Part shown: piece after piece, positions 10,143-18,945 of the stretch
Numbering within the stretch: position 1 is the first letter of the stretch
How the letters are laid out: each line of letters begins with the position of its first letter
Source: SB15 sp964639245
GTDB taxonomy: Bacteria; Chloroflexota; Anaerolineae; Aggregatilineales; J027
Length of the DNA stretch: 64,000 nt
Direction: 5' to 3'
Assembly: GCA_964639245.1 (NCBI GenBank)
Contig: CAZXCU010000004.1
Location: 186,001-250,000, forward strand
Program-made: the position numbers and the translations under genes
Notes under the pieces: generated by a model
The model's database searches: none
The model's input: the letters and a program-made list of their open reading frames with translations, nothing else
Told to the model about the DNA's origin: nothing

Positions 10143-10685
10143 TTAGGATTCCATTTCTTCGAGAATCGAGTACAGCAATTCCAACAACACGGTTTTGACC
10201 GTTTCTTTGTCTTTAGCAACGCAAGGCAGCAGCTTGACATTATCTTCAATCCGCAGTGCAATCCGCAAATCTTCCGGGGCCCACGCATCGGGGTGATCCT
10301 GCTTGTTGGCTGCCACCACATACGGCGTAGGGGCATAGGCACGGAAGGTTTCCAGAATACTTTTGGCTTCACGGAAGGTTTCGGGCTTGGCGCTGTCCAC
10401 CATCACCACAAATCCGAGCATCCCTTCGGCCAGAATTTCCCACATGAAGTCAAAACGGCGCTGACCGGGTGTACCGAAGAGATACAGCACCAAATCTTCC
10501 CCAACGGTGATGCGTCCAAAGTCCATCGCTACCGTGGTATCGCCTTTTTCTTGAGCTTCAGGAGAGGTATCTGAGATTTTACGGTCAGTGGTGACAACAT
10601 CAATTTCACTCACCGCTTGGATAAACTGGGTTTTCCCTGAACTAAAGGGGCCCGTCACAACCATTTTTACAGTCTGCAATGGCAT
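10143..10685 (-). CDS. Small Ras-like GTPase (MglA/CvnD-type)
   Basis: 180 residues. G1/Walker A GPFSSGKT at 12-19, G3 FGTPGQ at 70-75 (PG in place of the usual AG), and G4 NKQD at 127-130. These mark the bacterial ATP/GTP-binding family that includes MglA and the conservon protein CvnD. Such GTPases act as switches with Roadblock or regulator partners in polarity or signalling. It follows the DUF4388 gene by 39 bases on the same strand, and such pairs recur in Chloroflexota and Deinococcota genomes (general knowledge, not checked here). The transcript ends at the terminator at 10087-10112. Confidence 0.88.
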   Translation of the reverse strand: MPLQTVKMVVTGPFSSGKTQFIQAVSEIDVVTTDRKISDTSPEAQEKGDTTVAMDFGRITVGEDLVLYLFGTPGQRRFDFMWEILAEGMLGFVVMVDSAKPETFREAKSILETFRAYAPTPYVVAANKQDHPDAWAPEDLRIALRIEDNVKLLPCVAKDKETVKTVLLELLYSILEEMES

Positions 10686-10724
10686 AAGCGCTTCGCCTCA
10701 CATTTTGGATAATAGCAAGTATGA

Positions 10725-11621
10725 TTATATGGTTTTGATTTTTTCTATCAAGCGATTGACAACGGCTTTGCTGGGTGCGCCATCTTTGCTGGCACGCAGA
10801 CCTGTCGCGCTGGTCGTTTTCTTTTGCACTTTGGCAGCGCTCGGCGGTTTGACCAGTTCCACCAATCCCGCTTCCCGCAACGCATGAACGACCCGCCGAA
10901 TTTCGGTGTCGGTCATGTTGCAGGCTTTGGCAATCTGACGGATCGAATTTTTGGGGTTCACAAACCCGACCACGCGCCATTCCGCCGTGCTGAGTTGAAT
11001 ATCTTTGAATTTTTCGCCGGGAGCATCGGGGAATTTGAGCGCGAAATCAAGGTTCGGCAGTTCTTCTTCCAGCCGTTTCTGGTCATGGATGCGCCGTGAG
11101 CCTTCGATAATCACATTTTCCAAATTCACCGGAACCGTGATGCGGTCATCGGGCATTGCGCCTGTTTCATCAAACACAAACGGCTCTCTGCTCCATGTCA
11201 TCAGGTCAAACACAATATCCACGGTGTGTTTCTGCACACTCTGGATGATATGTTGTTTGGTCACATAATTGGCATTAATGAGCATGAGGGCAAGCGCTTT
11301 GTCTGAATGGCTTTTGCCGCGTTCACGGATAATACGCGCCTGCTCATCACTCAAACGTCCGGCTTTATGCAGCACACTGGTCAAATCCCCGGTGCGTTCT
11401 TTCATGGCTGCATACAGGAGTTTGCCATCCTTAAAGGAAACTTCGGCACGCTGTTCACCCGGAACAAGTTCGGGAATTTTGGTCTCGCCGTCCCCCAGAA
11501 TCAGCATTTTGCCGCTTTCTACACCTTCGTAGATTCGCAAAACGCCGGTTTTTTTGGCGAGATTAATCAGATTCAGCAGTTGGGTGGTGCTAAAAACACT
11601 TAAAGTTCCCTTGAGTGGCAT
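10725..11621 (-). CDS. DUF4388 (PatA N-terminal-like) regulatory protein
   Basis: 298 residues. The N-terminus (about 1-130) begins with the DUF4388/PatA signature: LKGTLSVFSTTQLLNLI, then KKTGVLRI, then FKDGKLLYA. A helical middle region (about 130-200) resembles the extended DUF4388 fold. Residues about 205-255 look like a winged-helix or MarR-like helix-turn-helix (NSIRQIAKACNMTDTEIRRV, then LREAGLVE). The tail is Lys/Ser-rich. DUF4388 proteins are partners of GTPases and response regulators. It is the promoter-proximal gene of a two-gene operon with the GTPase and has a good promoter at 11653-11680. Confidence 0.85.
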   Translation of the reverse strand: MPLKGTLSVFSTTQLLNLINLAKKTGVLRIYEGVESGKMLILGDGETKIPELVPGEQRAEVSFKDGKLLYAAMKERTGDLTSVLHKAGRLSDEQARIIRERGKSHSDKALALMLINANYVTKQHIIQSVQKHTVDIVFDLMTWSREPFVFDETGAMPDDRITVPVNLENVIIEGSRRIHDQKRLEEELPNLDFALKFPDAPGEKFKDIQLSTAEWRVVGFVNPKNSIRQIAKACNMTDTEIRRVVHALREAGLVELVKPPSAAKVQKKTTSATGLRASKDGAPSKAVVNRLIEKIKTI

Positions 11622-11652
11622 AGGCTTTTATCCGTGTCATGACTCGATAATC

Positions 11653-11680
11653 AGTATAGCGCATCGTGCAAAATTGTCTA
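11653..11680 (-). promoter_or_regulatory. Sigma-70-type promoter for the DUF4388-GTPase operon
   Basis: On the minus strand, -35 TAGACA (5 of 6 consensus) at 11675-11680, a 16-bp spacer, and -10 TATACT (5 of 6) at 11653-11658, about 32 bases upstream of the ATG at 11621. Confidence 0.6.
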
Positions 11681-11693
11681 GTCTACCTGAGAG

Positions 11694-11739
11694 GCAATAG
11701 CCCATGAGAACTATTGCTTAGCCTATATTGGCATATAAT
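11694..11739 (+). promoter_or_regulatory. Dyad plus -10 element before the gene at 11775
   Basis: A 7-bp inverted repeat GCAATAG/CTATTGC (11694-11700 and 11711-11717, 10-base spacer) lies just before a perfect -10 hexamer TATAAT at 11734-11739. No convincing -35 is seen at 17 bp. The dyad overlaps where a -35 would sit, which fits an operator or activator site. This is inference only. Confidence 0.35.
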
Positions 11740-11774
11740 TAAGGATGATGTGGACTTAGAAGATTGATTGACTC

Positions 11775-13055
11775 ATGGCACAAAAAGACGATGTTAATTA
11801 TCCTGATTTGCTGGGGGGAATGACCAGAGGACAGCGTGCCGTTATGGATTTTATTCACTGTGCGCTTGCTACCCGCCCGTTTAAAATTGCCGCAGGCCAA
11901 ACGTTTGAAGTTATTTTTCTTATCCAGAACACCACTGATGCTGATATTGATGTGACGCTGGAACTGAAACTCCCGGAAACAGACAAAGCCAATAAAAAAG
12001 GCATGTTTTTCAGCAAAACCAGCCGTTTGTTGTTGGGGTTGCAACCCGCCGAGGTCGGCTACGTGATTTTGCCGGCTTCCTGTTCACCCAAAACCCAGCC
12101 AGACAACTACGTTATCGGGCTGAACATCAAAACCGAACTCCTCCACAAAAATGCTAAAATAAAAGTGATTCGTAAACCCGAAGGGGGCGGGAAATATGAC
12201 ATTCGCACCCTGCCTGAAAACACACGCGGTCAGATGATGCTGCTTTCTGCCACGCGCTGGAATTTTCAAGCCAAGCGGCATCAAATTGCGGCTATGTTTG
12301 AAATTACCCCACCGGGCATATCCGCCTTTGGAGAATTTAAAACGGGTTGGACAAGCCTCTGGACAATGCGTGACCATCTGGACGAGTATCTGCTGGAAGG
12401 GCGTATTCGGGAACATTACCTCCACCTCAAACGTGGTTTTACCCTCGAACGGCTCTATCAACCGTTGAAGGACAGCACCCTCAAACATTTTGCGGAGGCT
12501 GGCTACCCCCTCAAACCTGTCGAAGCCCTCTTTATCGCTAAGGCACTAACTTACCAGATTTGTAAAATCACGCCGAAATCTCCCAATGATATTGAACCCC
12601 ATCCCAACTGGCCTGAATGGTATAAACACCTTGTCCGGGTGCTTTTTCAGGAAGAACGCCTGCGCGAATATCCGGTCAAACTGGCGACAGAAGTGCTGTA
12701 TACTTCGCTCCTCAAAGACGCAATTCTGTTTACATTTGATGCCCTGCATAAATATATGGATGAAGATTTTGGAACACCGGATGAACTCAATGACTATGCA
12801 GTGACGGTTGTTCAAGCGGTGGAACAAAAACAGGCGTTGGATTTTGGCAAAGTCTATTTACCGTTAATTGCAGGCGGGATCTTCCTCAACCGCGAAATTA
12901 CCGAATCGGGTGAAAGCGCCCGCGATACCCTCTTGGCACTCGAAACCGCCGCGAAAACCCGCGAACCCGAAAAAAATGAAGACAACAGCTTTGTTTTTGA
13001 CTTACTCGCACAGGGGATAGAAAAAACACTGGAGGATTTTCGATGGATTCCCTGA
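11775..13055 (+). CDS. Conserved-looking protein of unknown function
   Basis: 426 residues; I do not recognise it. No signal peptide and no clear membrane segment. The first 150 residues are beta-rich and read like an immunoglobulin-like or NEW3-type fold (TFEVIFLIQNTTDADIDVTL, then PAEVGYVILPAS). From about 190 on the protein is alpha-helical, with charged stretches and aromatic positions. It starts about 35 bases after a TATAAT element, is divergent from the DUF4388 operon, and lies 96 bases upstream of clpC, so it could be co-expressed with that protease chaperone. No function is proposed. Confidence 0.75.
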   Translation: MAQKDDVNYPDLLGGMTRGQRAVMDFIHCALATRPFKIAAGQTFEVIFLIQNTTDADIDVTLELKLPETDKANKKGMFFSKTSRLLLGLQPAEVGYVILPASCSPKTQPDNYVIGLNIKTELLHKNAKIKVIRKPEGGGKYDIRTLPENTRGQMMLLSATRWNFQAKRHQIAAMFEITPPGISAFGEFKTGWTSLWTMRDHLDEYLLEGRIREHYLHLKRGFTLERLYQPLKDSTLKHFAEAGYPLKPVEALFIAKALTYQICKITPKSPNDIEPHPNWPEWYKHLVRVLFQEERLREYPVKLATEVLYTSLLKDAILFTFDALHKYMDEDFGTPDELNDYAVTVVQAVEQKQALDFGKVYLPLIAGGIFLNREITESGESARDTLLALETAAKTREPEKNEDNSFVFDLLAQGIEKTLEDFRWIP

Positions 13056-13151
13056 TCTTTTCTATCACAAGATTAACATGAATCGCAATGCGAATCTTAT
13101 ACTTTGCCCTTAATATACAAATTAGTCCCTCAGTGTATTGGAATTGGGTAC

Positions 13152-15641
13152 ATGATGCGATTTGAACGTTTTACCGAACGCGCACAGGACGCAGCCGCCC
13201 GTGCGTATGAAATTTTGCAACGCTATGGTCACAGTCAAGTAGACACGGAGCATATCCTCCTCGCGCTGTTGGAACAACCAGACGGGGTAGTTTCGCAGAT
13301 TCTGGAAAAAATCAGCGTCAATACCGATAATCTCCGGTTCAAAATGGATGAAATTCTCCGTAACAGCCCACGTTCTGCGGTATATGACAGCGCTGGCACC
13401 GGTCAGGTGTTCATTACGCCGCGTGTCAAACGGATTATTGACCTTGCCAATGAAGAGGTCAACCGCCTTAAGGACGAGTATATTTCGACAGAGCATATGT
13501 TCCTCGCTATTTTGAGCGAACGCCGAACTGCGGTAGCTCGCATTTTGACCGATGCTGGCGTAACGCGGGAACGGGTCGAAACGGCGATTAAAGATATTCG
13601 CGGTGGGCAGCGGGTGACTGACCCGATGGCTGAATCCCGTTACCGGATGTTGGAAAAATACTCCCGCGATTTAACCCAGCTTGCCCGCGCTGGCAAACTC
13701 GATCCGGTCATCGGGCGGGATGAGGAAATTTTGCGGGTGATTCAAGTTCTGTCTCGCCGCACCAAAAACAATCCCGTTCTCATCGGGGAAGCAGGGGTGG
13801 GAAAAACCGCCATTGTTGAAGGCTTGGCCCAAAAAATTGCCAGTGGGGATGTCCCCGAAATTCTGATAGGCAAATCCGTGGTAAGTCTTGACCTGAGTGG
13901 CATGGTTGCGGGTAGCCGTTTTCGCGGCGAATTTGAGGAACGCCTCAAAGCCACGATGGAAGAAATTCAACGCAGCGCAGGCGAAATCATCCTCTTCATT
14001 GACGAATTGCATCAGGTGGTGGGTGCGGGGGCGGCCTCCGGTGCGCTGGATGCCAGTAACATGATGAAACCCGCCCTTGCACGCGGGGAACTCAACTGTG
14101 TGGGTGCGACCACCTTAGACGAATACCGCGAATACATTGAAAAAGACGCGGCCTTAGACCGTCGATTCGCGCCCGTTTATGTGGATGAGCCATCGGTGGA
14201 AGAAACCATTGAAATGCTCAAGGGCTTGCGTGACCGCTATGAAGCTCATCACAAAGTCACCTTTAGCGAACAAGCCTTGATTGCAGCGGCCAAATTGAGC
14301 CATCGGTATATCGCTGACCGTCAACTGCCAGACAAAGCCATTGATTTGATGGATGAAGCCGCCGCAAAACTCCGCGTAGCGCTCTATTCCATGCCAGATG
14401 ATTTGAAGCAGCTCAAGCGCGAAATCGAACGGCTGACGATTGAAATGGAACAGGCGGGTTTGAGTCAGGATTACGAACGGGCTGCCAATCTCAAAATGCA
14501 GTTAGCGCTGCTGGAAGATGACTACGAACACGGACGCGAACGCTGGCAACAGGAAAACACGCTTGATGAAGTCGTGGATGAAAGTGACATCGCTGAAGTG
14601 GTTGCCCAATGGACAGGGATCCCGACGCTTCAGTTGTTAGAGGATGAAGCCGAACGCCTCCTCAAAATGGAAGACCTTCTCAAAGAACGCATTATCGGGC
14701 AGGATGAAGCGATTGAAGTCCTTTCCGACGCAATTCGCCGTGCGCGTTCCGGCTTAAAAGACCCACGCCGTCCAATTGGCTCATTCATCTTTTTGGGCAG
14801 CAGTGGGGTTGGTAAAACTGAACTCGCTAAAGCGCTGGCTGAATTCATGTTTGATGATGAAGATGCGCTCGTGCGGATTGACATGAGCGAATACCGCGAA
14901 CAGCACACGGTCAGCCGTTTATTTGGTGCGCCTCCCGGCTATGTTGGGTATGAACAGGGCGGGCAACTCACCGAAGCGATTCGCCGCCGCCCCTACCGTG
15001 TGGTGCTATTTGATGAAATCGAAAAAGCCCACCCCGAAGTCTGGAACGCGCTTTTGCAAATTTTGGATGAAGGCAAACTCACCGATGGTCAAGGGCGGTC
15101 AGTCGATTTTCGCAATACCGTTCTCATCATGACCAGCAATTTAGGCACGGAATTTGCCAAAAAAGGCGGGGCGCTCGGTTTTGTGGATAGCGATAATTTC
15201 GATATTGTGGCTGACCATCGCAAAATCGAAGAAGCCATGCGCCGTACTTTCCGCCCGGAATTCCTTAACCGCATAGACGAAACCCTCATCTTCAACCCGC
15301 TTTCAATAGATGCGGTGCGTCGGATTGTGGATTTGCAGATGCAGGATATTGCCGAGCGCTTGGGCGAGCAAGGCTTGGTGGTTGAATTAACCGACTCCGC
15401 CCGTGATTGGCTGGCAAGACAGGGTTATGACCGCGAGTTTGGGGCGCGTCCGCTGCGTCGTGCTTTGCAGCGCTATGTTGAAAGCCCGTTGAGTGTCAGT
15501 CTCTTGAAAAAAGAATTTGGACGCGGGGATGTCGTCGCTGTTGAAGCCAATGACAACGGCATTTTCTTCACCCGTCGAGAGGGTGGCAGTTACTATATTC
15601 CGGTAGAAGACGAAGGCCACATCAACCACACCAACGAGTAA
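13152..15641 (+). CDS. clpC: ATP-dependent Clp protease ATP-binding subunit ClpC
   Basis: 829 residues from the ATG at 13152; the frame stays open upstream to 13104, but the family N-terminus (MMRFERFTERAQDAA) begins here. Order: Clp_N double repeat (1-145), AAA-1 with GEAGVGKT near 211 and Walker B LFIDELH near 281, then a short middle region with the UVR-like motif DYERAANLKMQL. AAA-2 has GSSGVGKTE near 549, and a ClpB-type D2-small domain ends the protein. The short linker and UVR motif mark ClpC rather than ClpB, which has a long coiled coil. ClpC unfolds substrates for ClpP. A strong terminator follows at once; clpP is not in this window. Confidence 0.95.
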   Translation: MMRFERFTERAQDAAARAYEILQRYGHSQVDTEHILLALLEQPDGVVSQILEKISVNTDNLRFKMDEILRNSPRSAVYDSAGTGQVFITPRVKRIIDLANEEVNRLKDEYISTEHMFLAILSERRTAVARILTDAGVTRERVETAIKDIRGGQRVTDPMAESRYRMLEKYSRDLTQLARAGKLDPVIGRDEEILRVIQVLSRRTKNNPVLIGEAGVGKTAIVEGLAQKIASGDVPEILIGKSVVSLDLSGMVAGSRFRGEFEERLKATMEEIQRSAGEIILFIDELHQVVGAGAASGALDASNMMKPALARGELNCVGATTLDEYREYIEKDAALDRRFAPVYVDEPSVEETIEMLKGLRDRYEAHHKVTFSEQALIAAAKLSHRYIADRQLPDKAIDLMDEAAAKLRVALYSMPDDLKQLKREIERLTIEMEQAGLSQDYERAANLKMQLALLEDDYEHGRERWQQENTLDEVVDESDIAEVVAQWTGIPTLQLLEDEAERLLKMEDLLKERIIGQDEAIEVLSDAIRRARSGLKDPRRPIGSFIFLGSSGVGKTELAKALAEFMFDDEDALVRIDMSEYREQHTVSRLFGAPPGYVGYEQGGQLTEAIRRRPYRVVLFDEIEKAHPEVWNALLQILDEGKLTDGQGRSVDFRNTVLIMTSNLGTEFAKKGGALGFVDSDNFDIVADHRKIEEAMRRTFRPEFLNRIDETLIFNPLSIDAVRRIVDLQMQDIAERLGEQGLVVELTDSARDWLARQGYDREFGARPLRRALQRYVESPLSVSLLKKEFGRGDVVAVEANDNGIFFTRREGGSYYIPVEDEGHINHTNE

Positions 15642-15651
15642 GACAATTTCT

Positions 15652-15685
15652 AAAATGCACCTCTGCGGGGGTGCATTTTCTTTTT
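15652..15685 (+). terminator. Intrinsic terminator of clpC
   Basis: 10-bp stem AAAATGCACC/GGTGCATTTT with an 8-base loop, followed by C and TTTTT, 11 bases after the clpC stop codon. Confidence 0.88.
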
Positions 15686-15984
15686 GATGATGACCTGACC
15701 CAACCAGTGTGAGAATCATCAGCCATACAACATCCGCAAAATGCGATACACCCTACAATTCCGCTAGCGTACCCCTGAAAAAATCCATTTATCGATTAAA
15801 TATCTAAACTCTCTAAACCGCTTTCTGGTCGCCAACGGACAGGCAGCGTGTGAAATCCTCAGGCAGTGACAGAAGGAGTGCAATGCAGTTCGCCCACAGA
15901 GGGAGCATTGAGGCGACCATTTTTGTACTCCTTCTGATGAGAAAAACCATGATAAAATATCCGTCTCTAATGAGTAGGATAATT
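15686..15984. other. Intergenic region with nested inverted repeats
   Basis: About 300 bases without a convincing gene. It holds two nested inverted repeats: TGGTCGCC (15826-15833) with GGCGACCA (15912-15919), and AGAAGGAGT (15871-15879) with ACTCCTTCT (15927-15935). They interleave rather than nest cleanly, so they do not form one simple hairpin. They may be the decayed end of a mobile element or a regulatory structure before the glycan cluster. The frame of the next gene stays open upstream here but has no ribosome site. Confidence 0.4.
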
Positions 15985-16911
15985 ATGATGATTGAAATAT
16001 CACTGATAGTGATATGTCATAATAGCGATAATGTAATCAGTAGATGTCATCAAGAGCTTAGTACGGTTTTATCTACATTAGGAATACCAGCAGAACTGGT
16101 GTATGTGGAAAATGGCAGTGACGACGACACCTTATTTCGCTTACAAGAATTAATTAAGGAAGATTCATCGTCGATCCCTTCCAGAATAGTGGTACTCAAA
16201 CGTTATACCGGTTTAAGTTCAGCTTTTCTTGCTGGTGTCTATCATAGTAGTGGAAAAATCATCATAACAATTGATCCTGCTCTGACGGTAGACCCGGTAG
16301 AAATCACCCGTGTTGTGGAAGAAGTTTCCCTCGGTTACGATGTCGTGATGGGGTGGCGACAACGCCAGCATCTCCCCATCTGGATCCAACGACGCTCTCT
16401 ATGGATTAACAGAATCGCTTCTTGGATTACCGGGGTTCATTTGCATGATTATGGCACACCCCTCCGTGCATTTCGCCGAAGTGCTATCCAGCATATTCCC
16501 TCACAAGGCGATCTCTATCCTTTTGCTCCTGTTTTTATTGTGCTGGCAGGTGGCAGGGTGAGCGAAATTAAAGTGATCTACCGTCGTGACTACTATATCC
16601 AGCCAGAATATTCTCCAAATGGCTACATTACGGGTCTGCTCGATTTACTGGTTGTCTGGTTTTTAAGCCGATTTTTGAATCGACCCCTCGGTTTTTTTGG
16701 GAGGGTTGGTTTAGCATGTTTTTTTCTGGCAGGGCTGGCGTGGGGATTTGAAAAATTAGGGGAGAAACCGCGTAACTCGATATTTTCAGAAATTTTACTG
16801 GCCAGCGGGGTTCAAGCATTTTTGCTCGGCCTCAATGCCGAACTTGCCCAATATATCAGTGATAATAATAAACAAGAACTCGGTCATCGGGTCGTTGAGG
16901 TGATTGAGTAA
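15985..16911 (+). CDS. Family 2 glycosyltransferase (polyisoprenyl-phosphate type)
   Basis: 308 residues from the ATG at 15985, chosen because AGGA lies 5 bases upstream and the GT2 fold begins at once (ISLIVICHN). The nucleotide-sugar region is recognisable (YVENGSDD near 40; TIDPALTVDP in place of the usual DxD-type DADLQD). Two hydrophobic segments lie near the C-terminus (about 215-280), as in DPM1/GtrB-like enzymes that load a sugar on undecaprenyl or dolichyl phosphate. The acidic motif is weakened, with IDPAL where family members have MDxDLQ, so activity is less certain. It is the first gene of the glycan cluster and is AT-richer than its flanks. Confidence 0.8.
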   Translation: MMIEISLIVICHNSDNVISRCHQELSTVLSTLGIPAELVYVENGSDDDTLFRLQELIKEDSSSIPSRIVVLKRYTGLSSAFLAGVYHSSGKIIITIDPALTVDPVEITRVVEEVSLGYDVVMGWRQRQHLPIWIQRRSLWINRIASWITGVHLHDYGTPLRAFRRSAIQHIPSQGDLYPFAPVFIVLAGGRVSEIKVIYRRDYYIQPEYSPNGYITGLLDLLVVWFLSRFLNRPLGFFGRVGLACFFLAGLAWGFEKLGEKPRNSIFSEILLASGVQAFLLGLNAELAQYISDNNKQELGHRVVEVIE

Positions 16912-16913
16912 GA

Positions 16914-18050
16914 ATGAAGGTTTTAATCATCAATTATGAATTTCCTCCTATTGGCGGAGGTGGAGCAACAGCCTCCTATCAAATCGCGGAACGTCTCTCA
17001 ACAACCTATAACATCAAAGTTTTAACCGGTGGGTACGGCGATTTACCACGTTATGAAAAAGTCGGGCATTATGAAATTTACCGCGTTCCCGCTATCCGCC
17101 GAAAAGCCGAGAGTACCACCCCGATAGAAATGATTACTTTCATGCTTAGCGGAAGCTGGCATGGATGGAAATTGGCACGAGAATGGCAACCTGATGTGAT
17201 GGCGGCATTCTTCGGGATTCCTAGCGGCGCGGTCAGTTGGTTTATCCATAAGATAACGCGCATTCCGTATACTGTGTCGCTGCTTGGTGGCGATGTTCCC
17301 GGTTTTCAGCCCTATGATTTAAAACTTTATCATGCGATTACCAAACCGTTTATCAAAAGTATCTGGAACAATGCAACGGGTGTGAGTGCTAATAGCATTG
17401 GGCTTGCTGCCCTCGCCAACCAGACCCTGCCTGAATTACCCATTCAGGTGATTACCAATGGCATTAACCACGAGATGTTCTATCCCAGTCCTGTCTCTCC
17501 ACCCCTACCCACGAGAATTTTATTTGTTGGACGCTTGGTGCAGCAAAAAGCCCCTTTAGATTTGATTCGTGCGGCGGCTATCTTGCGGGAAAAAACAAAC
17601 CATCCCTTCGTGGTAGAAATTGTCGGGGATGGCCCTTTGTTGCCGGAACTCCGGCAGCTGACCCGCAAACTCAACTTGACCGAGCAGATTCAGTTTTCGG
17701 GCTGGTGTCCCTTTGAACAACTGGCAGATCGTTATCGGTCAGCCCATATTTTCTGCCTGCCATCCCTTGATGAAGGAATGCCCTACGTCGTGGTTCAAGC
17801 AATGGCCTGTGGCTTACCGATCGTTGGCACAGACATTATGGGTACTCAAGAATTGGTCAAACATGGGGTCACTGGCTATTTGTCACCCGTCAGTCAGCCT
17901 GAAAAGTTGGCTGAGTCTTTTTCCCTGCTCATCGAAAATCAGGCTTTACGCCAGCAGATGGGAATGGAAGGCGCAAAAGTGGCGGCAGAATACAATTGGG
18001 AACGCTTCACAGCAAGCTATATTGCTCTTTTTGAACAGGCGCACCGTTAA
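16914..18050 (+). CDS. Family 4 glycosyltransferase
   Basis: 378 residues, GT-B fold. The N-terminus has the glycine-rich acceptor loop (PPIGGGGATASYQIAERL). The C-terminal half has the donor-binding pattern RILFVGRLVQQKAP, then GDGPLLPELR, and the EX7E-like motif LPSLDEGMPYVVVQAMACGLPIV. The enzyme probably transfers a sugar from an NDP-sugar to a lipid-linked or surface glycan, with retention of configuration. It begins 2 bases after the GT2 stop and abuts the next gene, so the genes form one operon. Confidence 0.92.
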   Translation: MKVLIINYEFPPIGGGGATASYQIAERLSTTYNIKVLTGGYGDLPRYEKVGHYEIYRVPAIRRKAESTTPIEMITFMLSGSWHGWKLAREWQPDVMAAFFGIPSGAVSWFIHKITRIPYTVSLLGGDVPGFQPYDLKLYHAITKPFIKSIWNNATGVSANSIGLAALANQTLPELPIQVITNGINHEMFYPSPVSPPLPTRILFVGRLVQQKAPLDLIRAAAILREKTNHPFVVEIVGDGPLLPELRQLTRKLNLTEQIQFSGWCPFEQLADRYRSAHIFCLPSLDEGMPYVVVQAMACGLPIVGTDIMGTQELVKHGVTGYLSPVSQPEKLAESFSLLIENQALRQQMGMEGAKVAAEYNWERFTASYIALFEQAHR

Positions 18051-18941
18051 ATGCGTTGTGTAGTACTTGGTGGAACAGGGTTTATCGGCGCTCACCTGGT
18101 CACACAACTTTTATTAAAAGGACACGATGTAACTTCCTTCGGAAAAAGCATCCCGACAAGCCAAGGCAATCATATTCAGGGAGATTGGCGTGATGTAGCG
18201 CAACTGAGTACCGCCATTCGGGGTGCTGATGTCGTTTATCATCTTATCTGGAACAGTGTCCCCACAACCTCATCAGATGACTTGTACCGTGATTTACAAG
18301 ACAATGTGCTGCCTTCGCTCAAGGTTTTTGAAATCTGTGTGGAACTGAACGTCAAAAAAGTCATCTTTTGCTCAACGGGGGGGGCAATTTATGGCCTCAC
18401 TGAAAAAGTCCCTATTCATGAGGAACACCCGACTCATCCGATTGCACCCTACGGGGTTACCAAACTGATGGTCGAAAACTATCTTCGTGTATTTCACGCC
18501 AAAGAAAATCTTCCCTACCTGATTGTACGTCCCGGCAATGCCTATGGAATCGGTCAGCAAACCAACGGTTTACAGGGGGCGGTGGCTCGATTCGTATGGT
18601 GCGCGAAAAATCATCAACCCGTGACTCTCTATGGGGATGGTACAATAGTGCGCGATTACATTCTGGTCGATGAAGTGGCAGAAGCCCTTGCGCTGTTTGC
18701 CGAATACGAGGGACAGGAAAAGGTGTTCAATTTAGGCACAGGACAGGGAACCTCCCTCCAAGCATTGATCCAGATGGTCGAGGCTGAAATGAACACAAAA
18801 CTCCTTATTCATCATCAACCCGCCCGATGGTTTGATACCCCCGTCAATATCTTAGATATAAGCAGACTCAAAACAGCCCTGGGATGGCAGCCAAAGGTCG
18901 ATTTAAAAACGGGGTTAGCACAATTAATGCAGCAGGTGTAA
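18051..18941 (+). CDS. NAD-dependent sugar epimerase/dehydratase (extended SDR)
   Basis: 296 residues. Rossmann motif GGTGFIGAH at 7-15 and active-site YGVTK (YxxxK), with the upstream Ser in CSTGG, show the extended short-chain dehydrogenase family acting on nucleotide sugars such as UDP-glucose 4-epimerase. It starts directly after the GT4 stop codon. It probably supplies a sugar nucleotide to the neighbouring glycosyltransferases. The exact substrate is not determinable. Confidence 0.9.
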   Translation: MRCVVLGGTGFIGAHLVTQLLLKGHDVTSFGKSIPTSQGNHIQGDWRDVAQLSTAIRGADVVYHLIWNSVPTTSSDDLYRDLQDNVLPSLKVFEICVELNVKKVIFCSTGGAIYGLTEKVPIHEEHPTHPIAPYGVTKLMVENYLRVFHAKENLPYLIVRPGNAYGIGQQTNGLQGAVARFVWCAKNHQPVTLYGDGTIVRDYILVDEVAEALALFAEYEGQEKVFNLGTGQGTSLQALIQMVEAEMNTKLLIHHQPARWFDTPVNILDISRLKTALGWQPKVDLKTGLAQLMQQV

Positions 18942-18945
18942 GTCG

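Noticed and set aside
13056..13151. CIRCE or CtsR operator before clpC
   Set aside because: A short AAGATT/AATCTT inverted pair exists near 13069-13120 but neither the CIRCE (TTAGCACTC-N9-GAGTGCTAA) nor the CtsR heptad repeats are present.
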